Source: J014 sp964486055 (GTDB lineage Bacteria > Acidobacteriota > Blastocatellia > Pyrinomonadales > Pyrinomonadaceae). From it: a DNA stretch of 64,000 bases. The notes below the pieces were generated by a model. The model saw only the letters and a list, made by a program, of their open reading frames with translations. It did no database searches and was not told the origin of the DNA. The DNA is taken from the NCBI GenBank assembly GCA_964486055.1, contig CAZALE010000001.1, forward strand, positions 538,908 to 602,907, given 5' to 3'. This document shows, piece by piece, positions 26,673 through 36,234 of this stretch (the first letter of the stretch is position 1; each line of letters starts with the position of its first letter). The translations under genes and the position numbers were made by a program.

Positions 26673-29030
26673 ATGGGTTTTAACGGATCAAGTGTTTTAG
26701 CTTTTAAGATAACATTGATTTTGCTTATGTATGCTCAAGCTGCATTATCGCAAGATGGGATTTTTATTGTTGTGAAAGATGAATTTAGTAATCCCATAAC
26801 TGGTGCTACGGTTATTTCCGCGAAAGATTCGAATGTTTCGTGTATTACAGATCGATCAGGAAAATGTCTATTAAAAACAACCTCGAATGCTAAAACTCAA
26901 GCTTTGGTTAAGGCAAAAGGTTATGTAGAGAAGAGAATTGAGTTAAACGCAGGATCAGAAACGGTAGAGGTTATTTTAGTTCCGCTGATAGCTCATGTAT
27001 CAGTGACTTCTGTTTACTTATCCGGCGGTGAGGAATCACTACGCGGCATTCCGGGTTCTTTCCAAATGGTAGATAAGGAAAGTCTGGAGAAGGCACGCAA
27101 TTTCACATCCTCTGAGGCATTACGTCGAGTAACAGGCATCCATGCTCGTGAGGAAGAGGGTTTTGGTTTGAGACCAAATATCTCGATTCGTGGAACATTA
27201 CCAACTCGTTCAACCAAAGTGCTTTTACTCGAGGATGGTGTTCCATTAACTTATGCGCCATATGGGGATAATGCATCTTATTATCATCCGCCTATTGAGA
27301 GGTTCGAGGCAATAGAGGTTTTAAAGGGTTCTGGACAAATTGCTTATGGTCCCACGACAGTTGCAGGCGTTATTAATTACCTAACTCCAAATCCTCCTAC
27401 CAAAAGAGAGACGACTTTAAAATTCACAGGAGGCAACAGAGACATTTTTGATGGAAATCTGAGTTACGGGCAAAGTTTCGGGAAATTTGGGCTAATTTTG
27501 AATTTAACGCGCAAACAAGGACAAGGAGCGCGTGATAACGTGCGAATAGGCTTGAGCGATTTCAGTTCCAAGTTCAGCCTTCAACTCAACACCAAAAACT
27601 ACCTGACCTTTAAGTTCAGCCATCTTAAAGAAGACTCACGCGTTACGTATTCAGGACTCACCGAAGCTGAATACGCTGCAAATCCTCGACAAAATCCCTT
27701 TAGGAACGATTCGTTCAATGCCTTTCGCACGGGTTTTTCAGTCCAACATACTGGCGTAATCGGTAATCACTTGAGCTCAATTACAACTGCCTACGTACAT
27801 TATTTTTCCAGGGATTGGTGGCGTCAATCATCGAATTCAAATGAACGTCCTAATCGCTTGGGTAGCGATCCAGATTGCAGAGGAATGCAAGATTTATACA
27901 CTACCTGTGGTAATCAGGGAAGATTGAGGGATTATTTAACATGGGGCATTGAACCTCGCTTCAATGCAAATTTTAATTTGGGTAAAGCAAAAAATGAGGT
28001 TAACTTTGGATTCCGGGTTCACGCTGAGCAACAGGATCGTCTACAAAAAAATGGCGATTTTCCTTGGTCACGTGACGGTGTTGTTGTAGAGAACAACTTG
28101 CGTCGTAACTTTGCTATTTCTGGGTTTGTACAGCATCGTTTGATTCTAGGACGAGTGGCTTTTATCCCTGGGGTTAGGATTGAGAAAATAAAGTACTATC
28201 GCTTGAATCGTCTGAACAGTGCAGAGGGTAAGACTGAGATAACAGAGGTTATACCAGGTTTAGGAATCACTGCAAATGTCTTCAAGGAGACTACCATTTT
28301 CGTTGGTGCTCACAGAGGTTTCGCTCCTCCCAGAACAGAGGACATCATCTCGAATAATGGCGGAGTTGTGGATCTAGAATCAGAGAAGAGCTGGAATTAT
28401 GAGATAGGGGTGAGAACGCGTCTATATAAGGCTTTGAGAGCTGAGCTGACTCTTTTCCGGATAGATTACGAAAACCAGATAGTACCAGCATCTCTTGCTG
28501 GTGGTGTAGGTGCAACGTTTACCAATGCTGGTAAAACTCTGCATCAAGGAGGTGAGTTATTCTTTAGATTCGATTCAGCCGAGCTTTTTAAAACAGGCTT
28601 CAATATTTACTTCCAGGCGACTCATACGGAGTTGGCTACTGCAGAATTCAGGGGTAAGCGTTATAGTGCTATAAATCCTAGTGTTTTGATTACTGGTAAT
28701 CGTTTGCCATATGCGCCTAAAAGGCTATCAGACGTCATGCTGGGAGTTTCCTATCTCAACTTAGACGCATTCGTCGAAGCTAACTATATTTCGAGACAGT
28801 TTGGCGATGATTTAAATCGCATAGATCCGACTCCCAATGGTCAGCAAGGAATCATTCCTGCTCAGACCTATGTCAATGCAACGCTTAACTATCGAGTCGA
28901 AAAATGGAAAACCGTTTTCTATGTAACCACAAAGAACCTGCTAGACAGAACCTTTATTGTGGATAGATCGAGAGGTATCTTGCCGTCAATGCCCCGACTC
29001 GTCCAAGTTGGCTTTAAGCGGACTTTTTAG
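26673..29030 (+). CDS. TonB-dependent outer membrane receptor, FecA-like
   Basis: The protein is 785 residues from the ATG at 26673, chosen because GAGGTG precedes it and it opens a signal peptide ending AALSQ; an ATG at 26643 gives ten extra residues. A carboxypeptidase-regulatory-like (CarboxypepD_reg) domain (about 20-95) is followed by a plug domain with a TonB-box-like start and RRVTGIHAREEEGFGLRPNISIRG. Then comes YHPPIERFEAIEVLKGSGQIAYGPTTVAGVINYLTPNPP. The YHPP and GPTTVAGVINY sequences are close to ferric citrate receptor FecA. The 22-strand barrel ends in Phe. It probably imports a ferric chelate or heme. No TonB, ExbB or ExbD gene is in the window. Confidence 0.9.
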   Translation: MGFNGSSVLAFKITLILLMYAQAALSQDGIFIVVKDEFSNPITGATVISAKDSNVSCITDRSGKCLLKTTSNAKTQALVKAKGYVEKRIELNAGSETVEVILVPLIAHVSVTSVYLSGGEESLRGIPGSFQMVDKESLEKARNFTSSEALRRVTGIHAREEEGFGLRPNISIRGTLPTRSTKVLLLEDGVPLTYAPYGDNASYYHPPIERFEAIEVLKGSGQIAYGPTTVAGVINYLTPNPPTKRETTLKFTGGNRDIFDGNLSYGQSFGKFGLILNLTRKQGQGARDNVRIGLSDFSSKFSLQLNTKNYLTFKFSHLKEDSRVTYSGLTEAEYAANPRQNPFRNDSFNAFRTGFSVQHTGVIGNHLSSITTAYVHYFSRDWWRQSSNSNERPNRLGSDPDCRGMQDLYTTCGNQGRLRDYLTWGIEPRFNANFNLGKAKNEVNFGFRVHAEQQDRLQKNGDFPWSRDGVVVENNLRRNFAISGFVQHRLILGRVAFIPGVRIEKIKYYRLNRLNSAEGKTEITEVIPGLGITANVFKETTIFVGAHRGFAPPRTEDIISNNGGVVDLESEKSWNYEIGVRTRLYKALRAELTLFRIDYENQIVPASLAGGVGATFTNAGKTLHQGGELFFRFDSAELFKTGFNIYFQATHTELATAEFRGKRYSAINPSVLITGNRLPYAPKRLSDVMLGVSYLNLDAFVEANYISRQFGDDLNRIDPTPNGQQGIIPAQTYVNATLNYRVEKWKTVFYVTTKNLLDRTFIVDRSRGILPSMPRLVQVGFKRTF

Positions 29031-29043
29031 TAATTTACAGCAA

Positions 29044-29073
29044 GCCTCCGATGCACTCATGTTCATCGGAGGC
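29044..29073 (+). terminator. Intrinsic terminator/attenuator after the FecA-like receptor
   Basis: GCCTCCGATG (29044-29053) and CATCGGAGGC (29064-29073) form a perfect 10-bp GC-rich stem with a 10-nt loop, followed by GATAATTTTT. It lies 14 bp after the receptor stop and 27 bp before the heme oxygenase start, so it should lower expression of the downstream gene relative to the receptor. Confidence 0.75.
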
Positions 29074-29100
29074 GATAATTTTTAAGAGAGGACTGGGAAA

Positions 29101-29697
29101 ATGATACTGAAAAAATTGAAAGAATCCACAAGAATTCAGCATGAGCAATTAGAAAAGTTAGTTAATCTCGTCGATGATGGTATCTCCCGTGAAAAGTATA
29201 TTGCCACATTAGTTGCGTTTTATAGATTTTATCGGTCATTAGAACCAAAGCTGGAAAGATTTGATTTCAGTCCCTTCGGTTATGATTTCTTTAAACGAAG
29301 AAGATTGCCTTTACTGGAAAACGACCTGAAGGCGCTCGGATTTAGTGAATTAAGGGATATACCGATTTGGAGTGGATTGCCTAATTTGGAGACCATTGCG
29401 GAAGGTTTTGGCTGTCTTTATGTTGTTGAAGGATCGAGCCTCGGAGGACAAGTGATACTTCGTCACTTGAGATCAAGGCTAAATCTTGATGAAAGTAATG
29501 GCGCTTCATTTTTTAACATATACGGACATCAAACAGGAAAAATGTGGAAAGACTTTGGAGACACGATAGATAGATTCATGAATGCAGCAGGTGCCGATGA
29601 GGAGAAAATAATTCTAGGCGCCATTGAGACATTCGAGGGATTCTCTGAGTGTTTCCTATCCTCGCCAAAAAGTTTTTCTTATGACATCATAGAGTAA
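29101..29697 (+). CDS. Biliverdin-producing heme oxygenase
   Basis: A 198-residue cytosolic all-helical protein that opens heme to biliverdin, CO and iron. The proximal His is in STRIQHEQLE (His14). The distal helix region has YVVEGSSLGGQVILRHL, with the Gly-Gly that lets oxygen reach the heme, in the form typical of bacterial BphO/HemO proteins. Length is normal for the family. Its place between two TonB-dependent receptors suggests heme iron extraction after uptake. No bacteriophytochrome gene is nearby, which argues against a chromophore role here. Confidence 0.9.
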   Translation: MILKKLKESTRIQHEQLEKLVNLVDDGISREKYIATLVAFYRFYRSLEPKLERFDFSPFGYDFFKRRRLPLLENDLKALGFSELRDIPIWSGLPNLETIAEGFGCLYVVEGSSLGGQVILRHLRSRLNLDESNGASFFNIYGHQTGKMWKDFGDTIDRFMNAAGADEEKIILGAIETFEGFSECFLSSPKSFSYDIIE

Positions 29698-29750
29698 ATC
29701 TAATAGTTTCTAAATTACAAAAATTACTTTATTTATTGTAGAGATATTAA

Positions 29751-29763
29751 GTTAGTTACTAAC
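29751..29763 (+). promoter_or_regulatory. Perfect 13-bp palindrome upstream of the second receptor
   Basis: GTTAGT-T-ACTAAC lies 23 bp before the start codon at 29787. Perfect dyad symmetry at this place suggests a repressor or activator site, but no known consensus is matched. Confidence 0.35.
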
Positions 29764-29786
29764 GATGCTTCGAAAGGAGAGAAATA

Positions 29787-32090
29787 ATGATTAGAAAAAT
29801 GCTTAAAATCATGATTTTAGTCATGGCACTAATTTCACTGTGCTTAAATCTTTTTGCGCAAGCAAATAGAGAAATCAGAGGAGTTGTGAAGGATCAAAAC
29901 GGGTCCCTGATTGCAAATGCCAATGTTGTTTTGCGCAATAAGAAAACGGGTCTTGAGCGAGCCACACAAACTGATTCATCGGGTGAGTTTAGATTTGTTG
30001 GCTTAGGGCAAGACGAATATGAAGTCATGGTGACCGTAGATGGGTTTAAGAAGGCTACCATCGAAGTTGGTAACCAGTCTCAAATTGAGGTTGCGCTGGA
30101 GGTTGAACCATTTGAAACCATTACTACTATATACTCAGGTTCGCGCCAGGAGGAGTTGCGTGAGAGTTTGAACACAAAGGTTGATGTGATTACTCAAGCT
30201 CAGATCAGAGACACTGGATATGAAACTGTAGGAGAAGTTCTTCGTGAACTGCCTGGCGTGCTGACACGCAGAGGTTCAGAAACAGGTTTTTCATTCAGCG
30301 GAGCCGGTGAGCAGATTCAAGGAATTGGTTCGAGGCAATCCTTAGTGCTGCTGGATGGATTCCCCGTCATAAACGCGCGTGGTATTAAAAGTGGTGTTAT
30401 TAATCTAGACAGACAATCAACCGCTCGCATAGAGCAGATCGAGGTTGTTAAAGGTGCAGCTTCTGCTCTTTACGGTTCCGATGCCATCGGCGGAGTCATA
30501 AATCTTATAACTAGAGAACCAAAAAGAGCATTGGAAACTTCATTGACTGTTTCAGGCGGTAACTTCGGACGTTTTGATCCAAGAGGAGAGATCGGTTTCA
30601 GAAAAAATAGATTGATCGGATTTTTTAGCGTAGAGAGACATAAAAATAATGGATTCGATCTTATCCCATCTCTTCCCGATACTACTGGGGCTGGTTTTCA
30701 TCGCTATGATTTCTTTGGCAAATTAAAATATGAATTTTCCAGCAATTTCTATTTAACTGGTTTTGCTGATGCAAAGAAAACTAATGTTGCTGGAATTTCG
30801 CTAGGTGAAGCGGGTTACCAGAAAGATGACGTGGATGAAACACTGCAGAGTTATGGGTTGACGGCGAATTGGAACATAAACTCCAGGACTGTTGCCCAGA
30901 TGCGCGGATATTTTTCGCGTTACGATGAGATAGGAAAAGTCTTTGTGTTACCAAACAGCCGGCTTCCTAGAGGTGCCCAATTTCCAGATGAGAATTTATT
31001 CCAGAGATTCGGACGTTTGGATGCTTCTCTTCTTTACGTCTTAGGTGAGAAGCAGATGATTCAAGTCGGCGCGGAGTGGAACACTGATCGTTATGCGGGA
31101 TTCAATAGGCTCAGGAATGCATCAGGAGAAAGAGCTGATACTTCGGTAATATGGGCCCAGGATAAAATTCACATAACGAATTGGATAGCTCTTACATTAG
31201 GCTTTCGATTTGATAATCATTCGATTTTCGGATCTGCAATTTCCCCAAAGGTAGGCCTTAACATTAGGGCTACTGATCGCATAAATTTGAGGGCTTCATG
31301 GGGAAGGGGCTTTAGGGCGCCGGATTTAGGTCAGTTATACTATCGTTTTTACAATCCGACAAACCTTTACCAGGTATTCGGAAATCCTAATCTTGCTCCT
31401 GAGCATTCTGGCTCCTGGCAGGTCGGAGCTGAGTATTCAAGCACTAAGAAAACATATCGTTTTGGTGTGAATTTCTTCCGCAATGATGTTAGAAATCTCA
31501 TAGAGGCAACAAATTTTGGATTCGTTAGATCTCAGGCGCAAGCTGCTGCAATATTCCGCACGCTTGGATTGAATCCATCCGAGTACAATGTGTCACTGAA
31601 TAGGCTTTTGTTGATATATACAAATAGCTCTAACATCTTCACTCAGGGTGTAGAGCTTGATGCAGACATAAAACTTCCTAAGAATTTTGCCTTGAGTGGT
31701 GCCTATACCTATCTCGATGCCAGGAATAAACTGAACGGAGCTTATTTATCTGATAGAAACAAGCATCAAGGATTTTTTAAGATCGCTTACGATAATCCGA
31801 ATCTTGGTTTTAGAGCCAACTTGCGTGGAACGTTTTTGAGTAAATGGATCGTCGGCTCCGTTAGGGGATTCAGCGGCAATGTAGTTGCCCCAGGCTTCCA
31901 ACTCTGGGACGTATACACTGCAAAGTCATTCAAGAATTTCGAATTCTTTACGAGTGTCGATAATCTATTCGACAACAAAGATCCAAACGTTGGTAGAGTT
32001 GATCAGATGGGACAACCACTACCAATCTATCGAAGTGAAGCAGGCAGAATGTATAGATTCGGAGTTCGTCTGAACTTAAGTAGGCAGTAA
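29787..32090 (+). CDS. TonB-dependent outer membrane receptor (BtuB/CirA-like)
   Basis: A 767-residue protein with AAAGGAG upstream and a signal peptide ending NLFAQ. A CarboxypepD_reg domain (REIRGVVKDQNGSLIANANV...) covers about residues 28-105. The plug follows, with VITQAQIRDTGYETVGEVLRELPGVLTRRG and IEQIEVVKGAASALYGSDAIGGVINLITREP. The barrel continues to SWGRGFRAPDLGQLYYRFYNPTNLYQVFGNPNLAPEHSGSW and a C-terminal strand ending RFGVRLNLSRQ. The plug motifs are closest to BtuB, CirA and heme receptors. Location after heme oxygenase favours heme or a ferric siderophore as substrate; a strong terminator ends the unit. Confidence 0.9.
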   Translation: MIRKMLKIMILVMALISLCLNLFAQANREIRGVVKDQNGSLIANANVVLRNKKTGLERATQTDSSGEFRFVGLGQDEYEVMVTVDGFKKATIEVGNQSQIEVALEVEPFETITTIYSGSRQEELRESLNTKVDVITQAQIRDTGYETVGEVLRELPGVLTRRGSETGFSFSGAGEQIQGIGSRQSLVLLDGFPVINARGIKSGVINLDRQSTARIEQIEVVKGAASALYGSDAIGGVINLITREPKRALETSLTVSGGNFGRFDPRGEIGFRKNRLIGFFSVERHKNNGFDLIPSLPDTTGAGFHRYDFFGKLKYEFSSNFYLTGFADAKKTNVAGISLGEAGYQKDDVDETLQSYGLTANWNINSRTVAQMRGYFSRYDEIGKVFVLPNSRLPRGAQFPDENLFQRFGRLDASLLYVLGEKQMIQVGAEWNTDRYAGFNRLRNASGERADTSVIWAQDKIHITNWIALTLGFRFDNHSIFGSAISPKVGLNIRATDRINLRASWGRGFRAPDLGQLYYRFYNPTNLYQVFGNPNLAPEHSGSWQVGAEYSSTKKTYRFGVNFFRNDVRNLIEATNFGFVRSQAQAAAIFRTLGLNPSEYNVSLNRLLLIYTNSSNIFTQGVELDADIKLPKNFALSGAYTYLDARNKLNGAYLSDRNKHQGFFKIAYDNPNLGFRANLRGTFLSKWIVGSVRGFSGNVVAPGFQLWDVYTAKSFKNFEFFTSVDNLFDNKDPNVGRVDQMGQPLPIYRSEAGRMYRFGVRLNLSRQ

Positions 32091-32140
32091 TCTCAAGGGT
32101 TATTTTGCTCAAGATAGAACTAATTGCTTTTCGCTTTAGA

Positions 32141-32171
32141 GAAAAAGCGTGTTAACTTAACACGCTTTTTC
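32141..32171 (+). terminator. Strong intrinsic terminator after the iron/heme locus
   Basis: GAAAAAGCGTGTTAA (32141-32155) and TTAACACGCTTTTTC (32157-32171) are perfectly complementary, and TTTT follows. The A-tract before and T-tract after make it potentially bidirectional. It starts 51 bp after the second receptor. The region from 32172 to the next start at 32397 shows no further gene. Confidence 0.9.
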
Positions 32172-32396
32172 TTTTAGTAATTACTACCCACATTGTAATT
32201 ACTATTCACAGACTCTCTAGTGATTACGGCTTTTTAATTAGTTTTCCGGTGCTTACTGACATTATTGAGCTTCTTCGCATTTTTAGAGACCATTTGCCTT
32301 TTTGCTGAATACAGTGATTTTAATTTTCTTTTCCCCGATGAATTTTTAAATGGAGACCTAGAAAATTTTTTCATTCATCAGTGTAAAATTCCTGAT

Positions 32397-33830
32397 ATGA
32401 ACTTTGTTTTAGGGATCGATATAGGCACATCTGGTGTGCGTGGAGCGGTTTTTGATGAATCTGGAAAGATGTTATCTGATACCTTTTCGATTAAGCGATG
32501 GAAAGTCGCCTGGGATTCTGAAGGCAAGAGTTTCATAAATGCTGATGAAGCATTAACTGAGATTCTAAAGCTCATAGATGAAATAGTGGCAGGATTTAGC
32601 GGCAGCTGCATAGAACTTGCTGGTGTTTCTTGTTTTTTACACAGCCTTGTCGGTATTGATGAATCAGGATCGCCTACAACTGAGGTCATTCTTTGGAGTG
32701 ATACCAGAAGTAATGAGCAAGCTAAATTTCTGAGACAGACTCTTGACGAAAAAAATTTTCACCAATTGACAGGCGCTCGTTTTCATTCTAGTTTTTTGCC
32801 TGCAAAGTTGTTGTGGATAAAGGAGCGGGATGCTTACACGTGGGAACGAACCGCAAGGTGGATTTCTTTTGCGGATTATTTTTCATACAGATTATTCGGT
32901 GATCTAGCAACCAGCGCTTCGATTGCCTCTGCAAGCGGTATTTTCGAAATTAAACATCGACGTTGGTGTGATGATTTATTGAACTTTTTAAATTTGAGTT
33001 CAGCGAAAATGCCTTTTGTAGCGGAATCTCATAACCTTTTTAATTTAAAAGCCGAACTATGTAGACGTTGGCGAGCGTTGAGCCGGACCAGATGGTTTTT
33101 ACCTATAGGGGATGGTGCGGCCAATAATCTAGGAGCTGGTGGGTTGCACTGTCCTTCGGGAGTTTTGATGATAGGATCCTCAGGAGCTATCCGGACTATT
33201 ATTGAGGATGAGATGATAGCTGAAATCCCCTCCGGTCTGTGGTGTTATCGCGTCGATGAAAATAGATTGATAATGGGCGGTGCGATTTCTGATGCCGGAA
33301 CTCTCTATGATTGGTTAAAGGATAACCTAAGATTTACAGAGCCAGAGTTATTCTTTCCTGACTCACACGGATTAAATTTTCTCCCTTTTCTGGTAGGTGA
33401 GAGAAGCATAGGATATAACTTAAAAGCAAAGGGAGCGATTGCAGGCATAAGAATCTATACGACTGCCTCTGAGATTTTTCAATCAGCTTTGGAAGCGGTA
33501 GCATATGGATTTGCTGATATTCTTGAACAATTAGAATCAGTTTTTCCCATTGATGAGTTGATATTAGTGGGTAAGCCTCTGTTGGAGTCGAAAATATGGA
33601 AAAACATCATAGTAGACGTGTTAGGTAAGAATGCGATTTTATCTACCGAAAGAGAGGCATCGCTGAAAGGCTCCATTGTCTTTGCCCTAGAAAAATCTGG
33701 CTATGATTTGAGAAACATTGCTCTCGAGCCTACCATTAGGATATTTCCAAACATGGAAAATCATCAAGTTTACAAGAATGCCCGTCAAAAGCATCGTCAT
33801 TTTTATCGTCTGATGTTAGAAGATACTTGA
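32397..33830 (+). CDS. FGGY family carbohydrate kinase (gluconokinase/xylulokinase-like)
   Basis: The protein is 477 residues from the ATG at 32397, where the family sequence begins (FVLGIDIGTSGVRGAVFDESG, the phosphate-1 motif). A longer frame from 32265 has no support. ILWSDTRSNEQA is the substrate-region motif; LPIGDGAANNLGAGG with SSGAIR is the ATP-domain motif. The family phosphorylates sugars such as gluconate, xylulose or glycerol. DTRS with ILWSD resembles gluconokinase GntK of the FGGY type. No sugar transporter or pentose-pathway gene is adjacent, so the substrate is unclear. Confidence 0.87.
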   Translation: MNFVLGIDIGTSGVRGAVFDESGKMLSDTFSIKRWKVAWDSEGKSFINADEALTEILKLIDEIVAGFSGSCIELAGVSCFLHSLVGIDESGSPTTEVILWSDTRSNEQAKFLRQTLDEKNFHQLTGARFHSSFLPAKLLWIKERDAYTWERTARWISFADYFSYRLFGDLATSASIASASGIFEIKHRRWCDDLLNFLNLSSAKMPFVAESHNLFNLKAELCRRWRALSRTRWFLPIGDGAANNLGAGGLHCPSGVLMIGSSGAIRTIIEDEMIAEIPSGLWCYRVDENRLIMGGAISDAGTLYDWLKDNLRFTEPELFFPDSHGLNFLPFLVGERSIGYNLKAKGAIAGIRIYTTASEIFQSALEAVAYGFADILEQLESVFPIDELILVGKPLLESKIWKNIIVDVLGKNAILSTEREASLKGSIVFALEKSGYDLRNIALEPTIRIFPNMENHQVYKNARQKHRHFYRLMLEDT

Positions 33831-33944
33831 TCTTATAGTTGCTTACAGCACGTTTTCTGAGGTTTTTTGGTATATTTTGTTTGTCGATTTTTTCTAATCA
33901 AGTTGATTTAGGCTCTTTTATCATTGAGCAGAGATCATTTAAAC

Positions 33945-35357
33945 ATGAAATTCGTCAGAATCAATGAACGTGTCAGATTAATAAATCAAGCACCTGAGAA
34001 TACAAAAGGTCGTTACGTGCTCTACTGGATGCAAATTTTTAAGCGAGTGGATTTTAATCATGCTTTAAATTTTGCCATTCAACAGGCAAACTTAAGGCGG
34101 TTACCATTAGTTGTTTATGAAGGGCTTAAATACTATTATCCATGGGCATCTGATAGGCTTCACACATTTATACTCGAGGGCGTTGAGGAGAAACGAAAGG
34201 AGTTTGCACGGCGTGGCATAAGATATATTTTTTATCTACAGAAAGATGCTGATTCGCCTAAAAACGTCGTAGCTAAGCTTGCTGAGAATGCCTCAATCTT
34301 AGTGACTGACGATTTTCCATGTTTCATAATACCAAAACACAATGAATCAATAGCCAAGAAATTGCAGATCCCGATTTACGTGGTGGATTCCAACGGCGTT
34401 ATTCCATTGTCTTGTTTTGACAGGGAGGAATATGCGGCATATACGATTAGACCTAAGATTCATAAATTACTCCCGATATATCTGAAACCTCTGGCTGAGG
34501 AAGAGGTGGAGGTAAGCGCTGAGAAGCTAGATATTGAGTGCGTTGAAACAGAAGTCACAGAGGAAAAGATCCCAAGCTTAGTTGCTGAGTGCGATATTGA
34601 TCATTCCGTTAAACCATCGCCGATTTATCGTGGCGGAACTGCGAATGCTAGAAAGCGACTTAAGAAATTTTTAGATGAAATTTTGCCGAATTATGCGGAG
34701 ACCAGAAATAGACCAGATGTTGATGGTTCAAGTCGGCTAAGTGCTTACTTGCACTTTGGCTTTTTGTCTTCTTTGGAGATTGCGCTTGCTGTCATGGACG
34801 CAAAAGCCCCTAAAGAATCGAAAGATGCTTATTTAGAGGAATTAATAGTTCGTCGAGAGTTAGCTTATAACTTTACAAACTTCAATCCGCATTATGAGTC
34901 TCTAGAGTCGCTACCTTCTTGGGCGAAAGCTACGATGAAAAAACATGCATCTGACAAGCGGGCCTACGTTTACTCCCTGGAGGAACTAGAGGCGGCGCAG
35001 ACTCATGATGAGCTGTGGAATGCTGCGCAAAGAGAAATGTTAGTCACTGGCGAGATGCACAACTATATCAGAATGCTTTGGGGGAAGAACGTCATAGCAT
35101 GGACTAAAAGCTATGAGGAGGCATTCAAAATTTTGGTGCATCTAAACAATAAATATTGCCTCGATGGACGTGATCCTAATTCTTACACAGGGATTTTATG
35201 GTGTTTTGGCAAGCACGATCGACCTTGGGTGGAAAGACCAGTATTTGGCATGATTCGTTATATGACATCTGAAAGCACCGGGCGCAAGTTCAATGCTGCT
35301 AGATATATAGGTTGGACTAAGTATCTAGCTGAAAAATATTCGCCGTCAGCTTTGTGA
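33945..35357 (+). CDS. Class II deoxyribodipyrimidine photolyase
   Basis: The protein is 470 residues from the ATG at 33945; an upstream TTG (33924) adds seven residues. It repairs cyclobutane pyrimidine dimers with FAD and blue light. Class II features are the N-terminal GRYVLYWMQIFKRVDFNHAL and the C-terminal WNAAQREMLVTGEMHNYIRMLWGKNVIAWT, followed by LNNKYCLDGRDPNSYTGILWCFGKHDRPW and ERPVFGMIRYM. The PRPKI-type region reads IRPKIHK. An interdomain Glu-rich insert (about residues 185-215) is notable. Its 3' end overlaps panB, on the other strand, by 12 bp. Confidence 0.93.
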   Translation: MKFVRINERVRLINQAPENTKGRYVLYWMQIFKRVDFNHALNFAIQQANLRRLPLVVYEGLKYYYPWASDRLHTFILEGVEEKRKEFARRGIRYIFYLQKDADSPKNVVAKLAENASILVTDDFPCFIIPKHNESIAKKLQIPIYVVDSNGVIPLSCFDREEYAAYTIRPKIHKLLPIYLKPLAEEEVEVSAEKLDIECVETEVTEEKIPSLVAECDIDHSVKPSPIYRGGTANARKRLKKFLDEILPNYAETRNRPDVDGSSRLSAYLHFGFLSSLEIALAVMDAKAPKESKDAYLEELIVRRELAYNFTNFNPHYESLESLPSWAKATMKKHASDKRAYVYSLEELEAAQTHDELWNAAQREMLVTGEMHNYIRMLWGKNVIAWTKSYEEAFKILVHLNNKYCLDGRDPNSYTGILWCFGKHDRPWVERPVFGMIRYMTSESTGRKFNAARYIGWTKYLAEKYSPSAL

Positions 35358-36221
35358 ATTTAACTTAAGCTGCAATTCTTCTCTAGTTTCTTCTGGTAGC
35401 CCATAGGATTCACTGTCATTCGGATAATTGCCGCTTTTCACATCCTTTATCCAATTGGTTATGGCATCATGGATTACCTGGCGAACATTCGCATATTGCC
35501 GAACAAAGCGAGGTTGTCTACCAAAGGTCATGCCTATCAAGTCATGCAGGACCAGCACTTGAATATCGCATTTGCACCCAGCACCAATACCTATAGTTGA
35601 AATTTTCAGTTTGCTGGTAATTATTTCGGCGATTTCCCGTGGGATTAGCTCTAAGACGATTGCGAAAGCCCCGGCTTCCTCAAGAAGCATAGCGTCTTCT
35701 ATGAGTCTTTTAGCAGCGTCCACAGTTTTACCTTGAACGCGATAACCTCCTAATTTGTATACTGACTGAGGAGTTAATCCGATATGGGCAACTACTGGGA
35801 TTTCTTCCTCCACCAAGCGTTTAACTATATGAACGCGATTACGTCCGCCCTCTATCTTGACTGCTTCCGCACCACCGTATTTCATTAATCGCAGCGCATT
35901 CCTTACTGTCTCGTCCTCATTTACGTGATAAGTGCCGTAGGGCATGTCAGCTATTACCATGGCTCGTTCAGTCCCTCTTTTTACGGCGATACAGGCTGAG
36001 AGAATTTCGTCGAGGGTTACAGGAATAGTATTTCCATATCCATGAATTACATTGCCAATGCTATCGCCGACTAAAATCATGTCAACGCCGGCCTCATCAA
36101 CGATTCTCGCTGTTGGATAATCGTATGCCGTAAGGCACACTAATTTTTCTCCTCGCTCCTTTGCCTCACGAATTGCTGGTAAATAAACTTTTCCTGGTTT
36201 ATCTGGTTGTAAATATGCCAT
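35346..36221 (-). CDS. panB: 3-methyl-2-oxobutanoate hydroxymethyltransferase
   Basis: The protein is 291 residues from the ATG at 36221; the longer frame from 36254 overlaps folK and lacks homology. It makes ketopantoate from 2-oxoisovalerate and methylene-THF in pantothenate synthesis. Motifs are LTAYDYPTARIVDEAGVDMILVGDS with metal-binding Asp, ADMPYGTYHVNEDE, AEAVKIEGG, VVAHIGLTPQSV and IGIGAGCKCDIQVLVLHDLIG. It follows folK by 13 bp; both belong to folate/pantothenate metabolism. panC is not in the window. Confidence 0.95.
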   Translation of the reverse strand: MAYLQPDKPGKVYLPAIREAKERGEKLVCLTAYDYPTARIVDEAGVDMILVGDSIGNVIHGYGNTIPVTLDEILSACIAVKRGTERAMVIADMPYGTYHVNEDETVRNALRLMKYGGAEAVKIEGGRNRVHIVKRLVEEEIPVVAHIGLTPQSVYKLGGYRVQGKTVDAAKRLIEDAMLLEEAGAFAIVLELIPREIAEIITSKLKISTIGIGAGCKCDIQVLVLHDLIGMTFGRQPRFVRQYANVRQVIHDAITNWIKDVKSGNYPNDSESYGLPEETREELQLKLNSQS

Positions 36222-36234
36222 AATCTGATTCAGT

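Noticed and set aside
32265..32396. N-terminal extension of the FGGY kinase
   Set aside because: The first 44 residues lack homology, and the kinase phosphate-binding motif begins right after the ATG at 32397.
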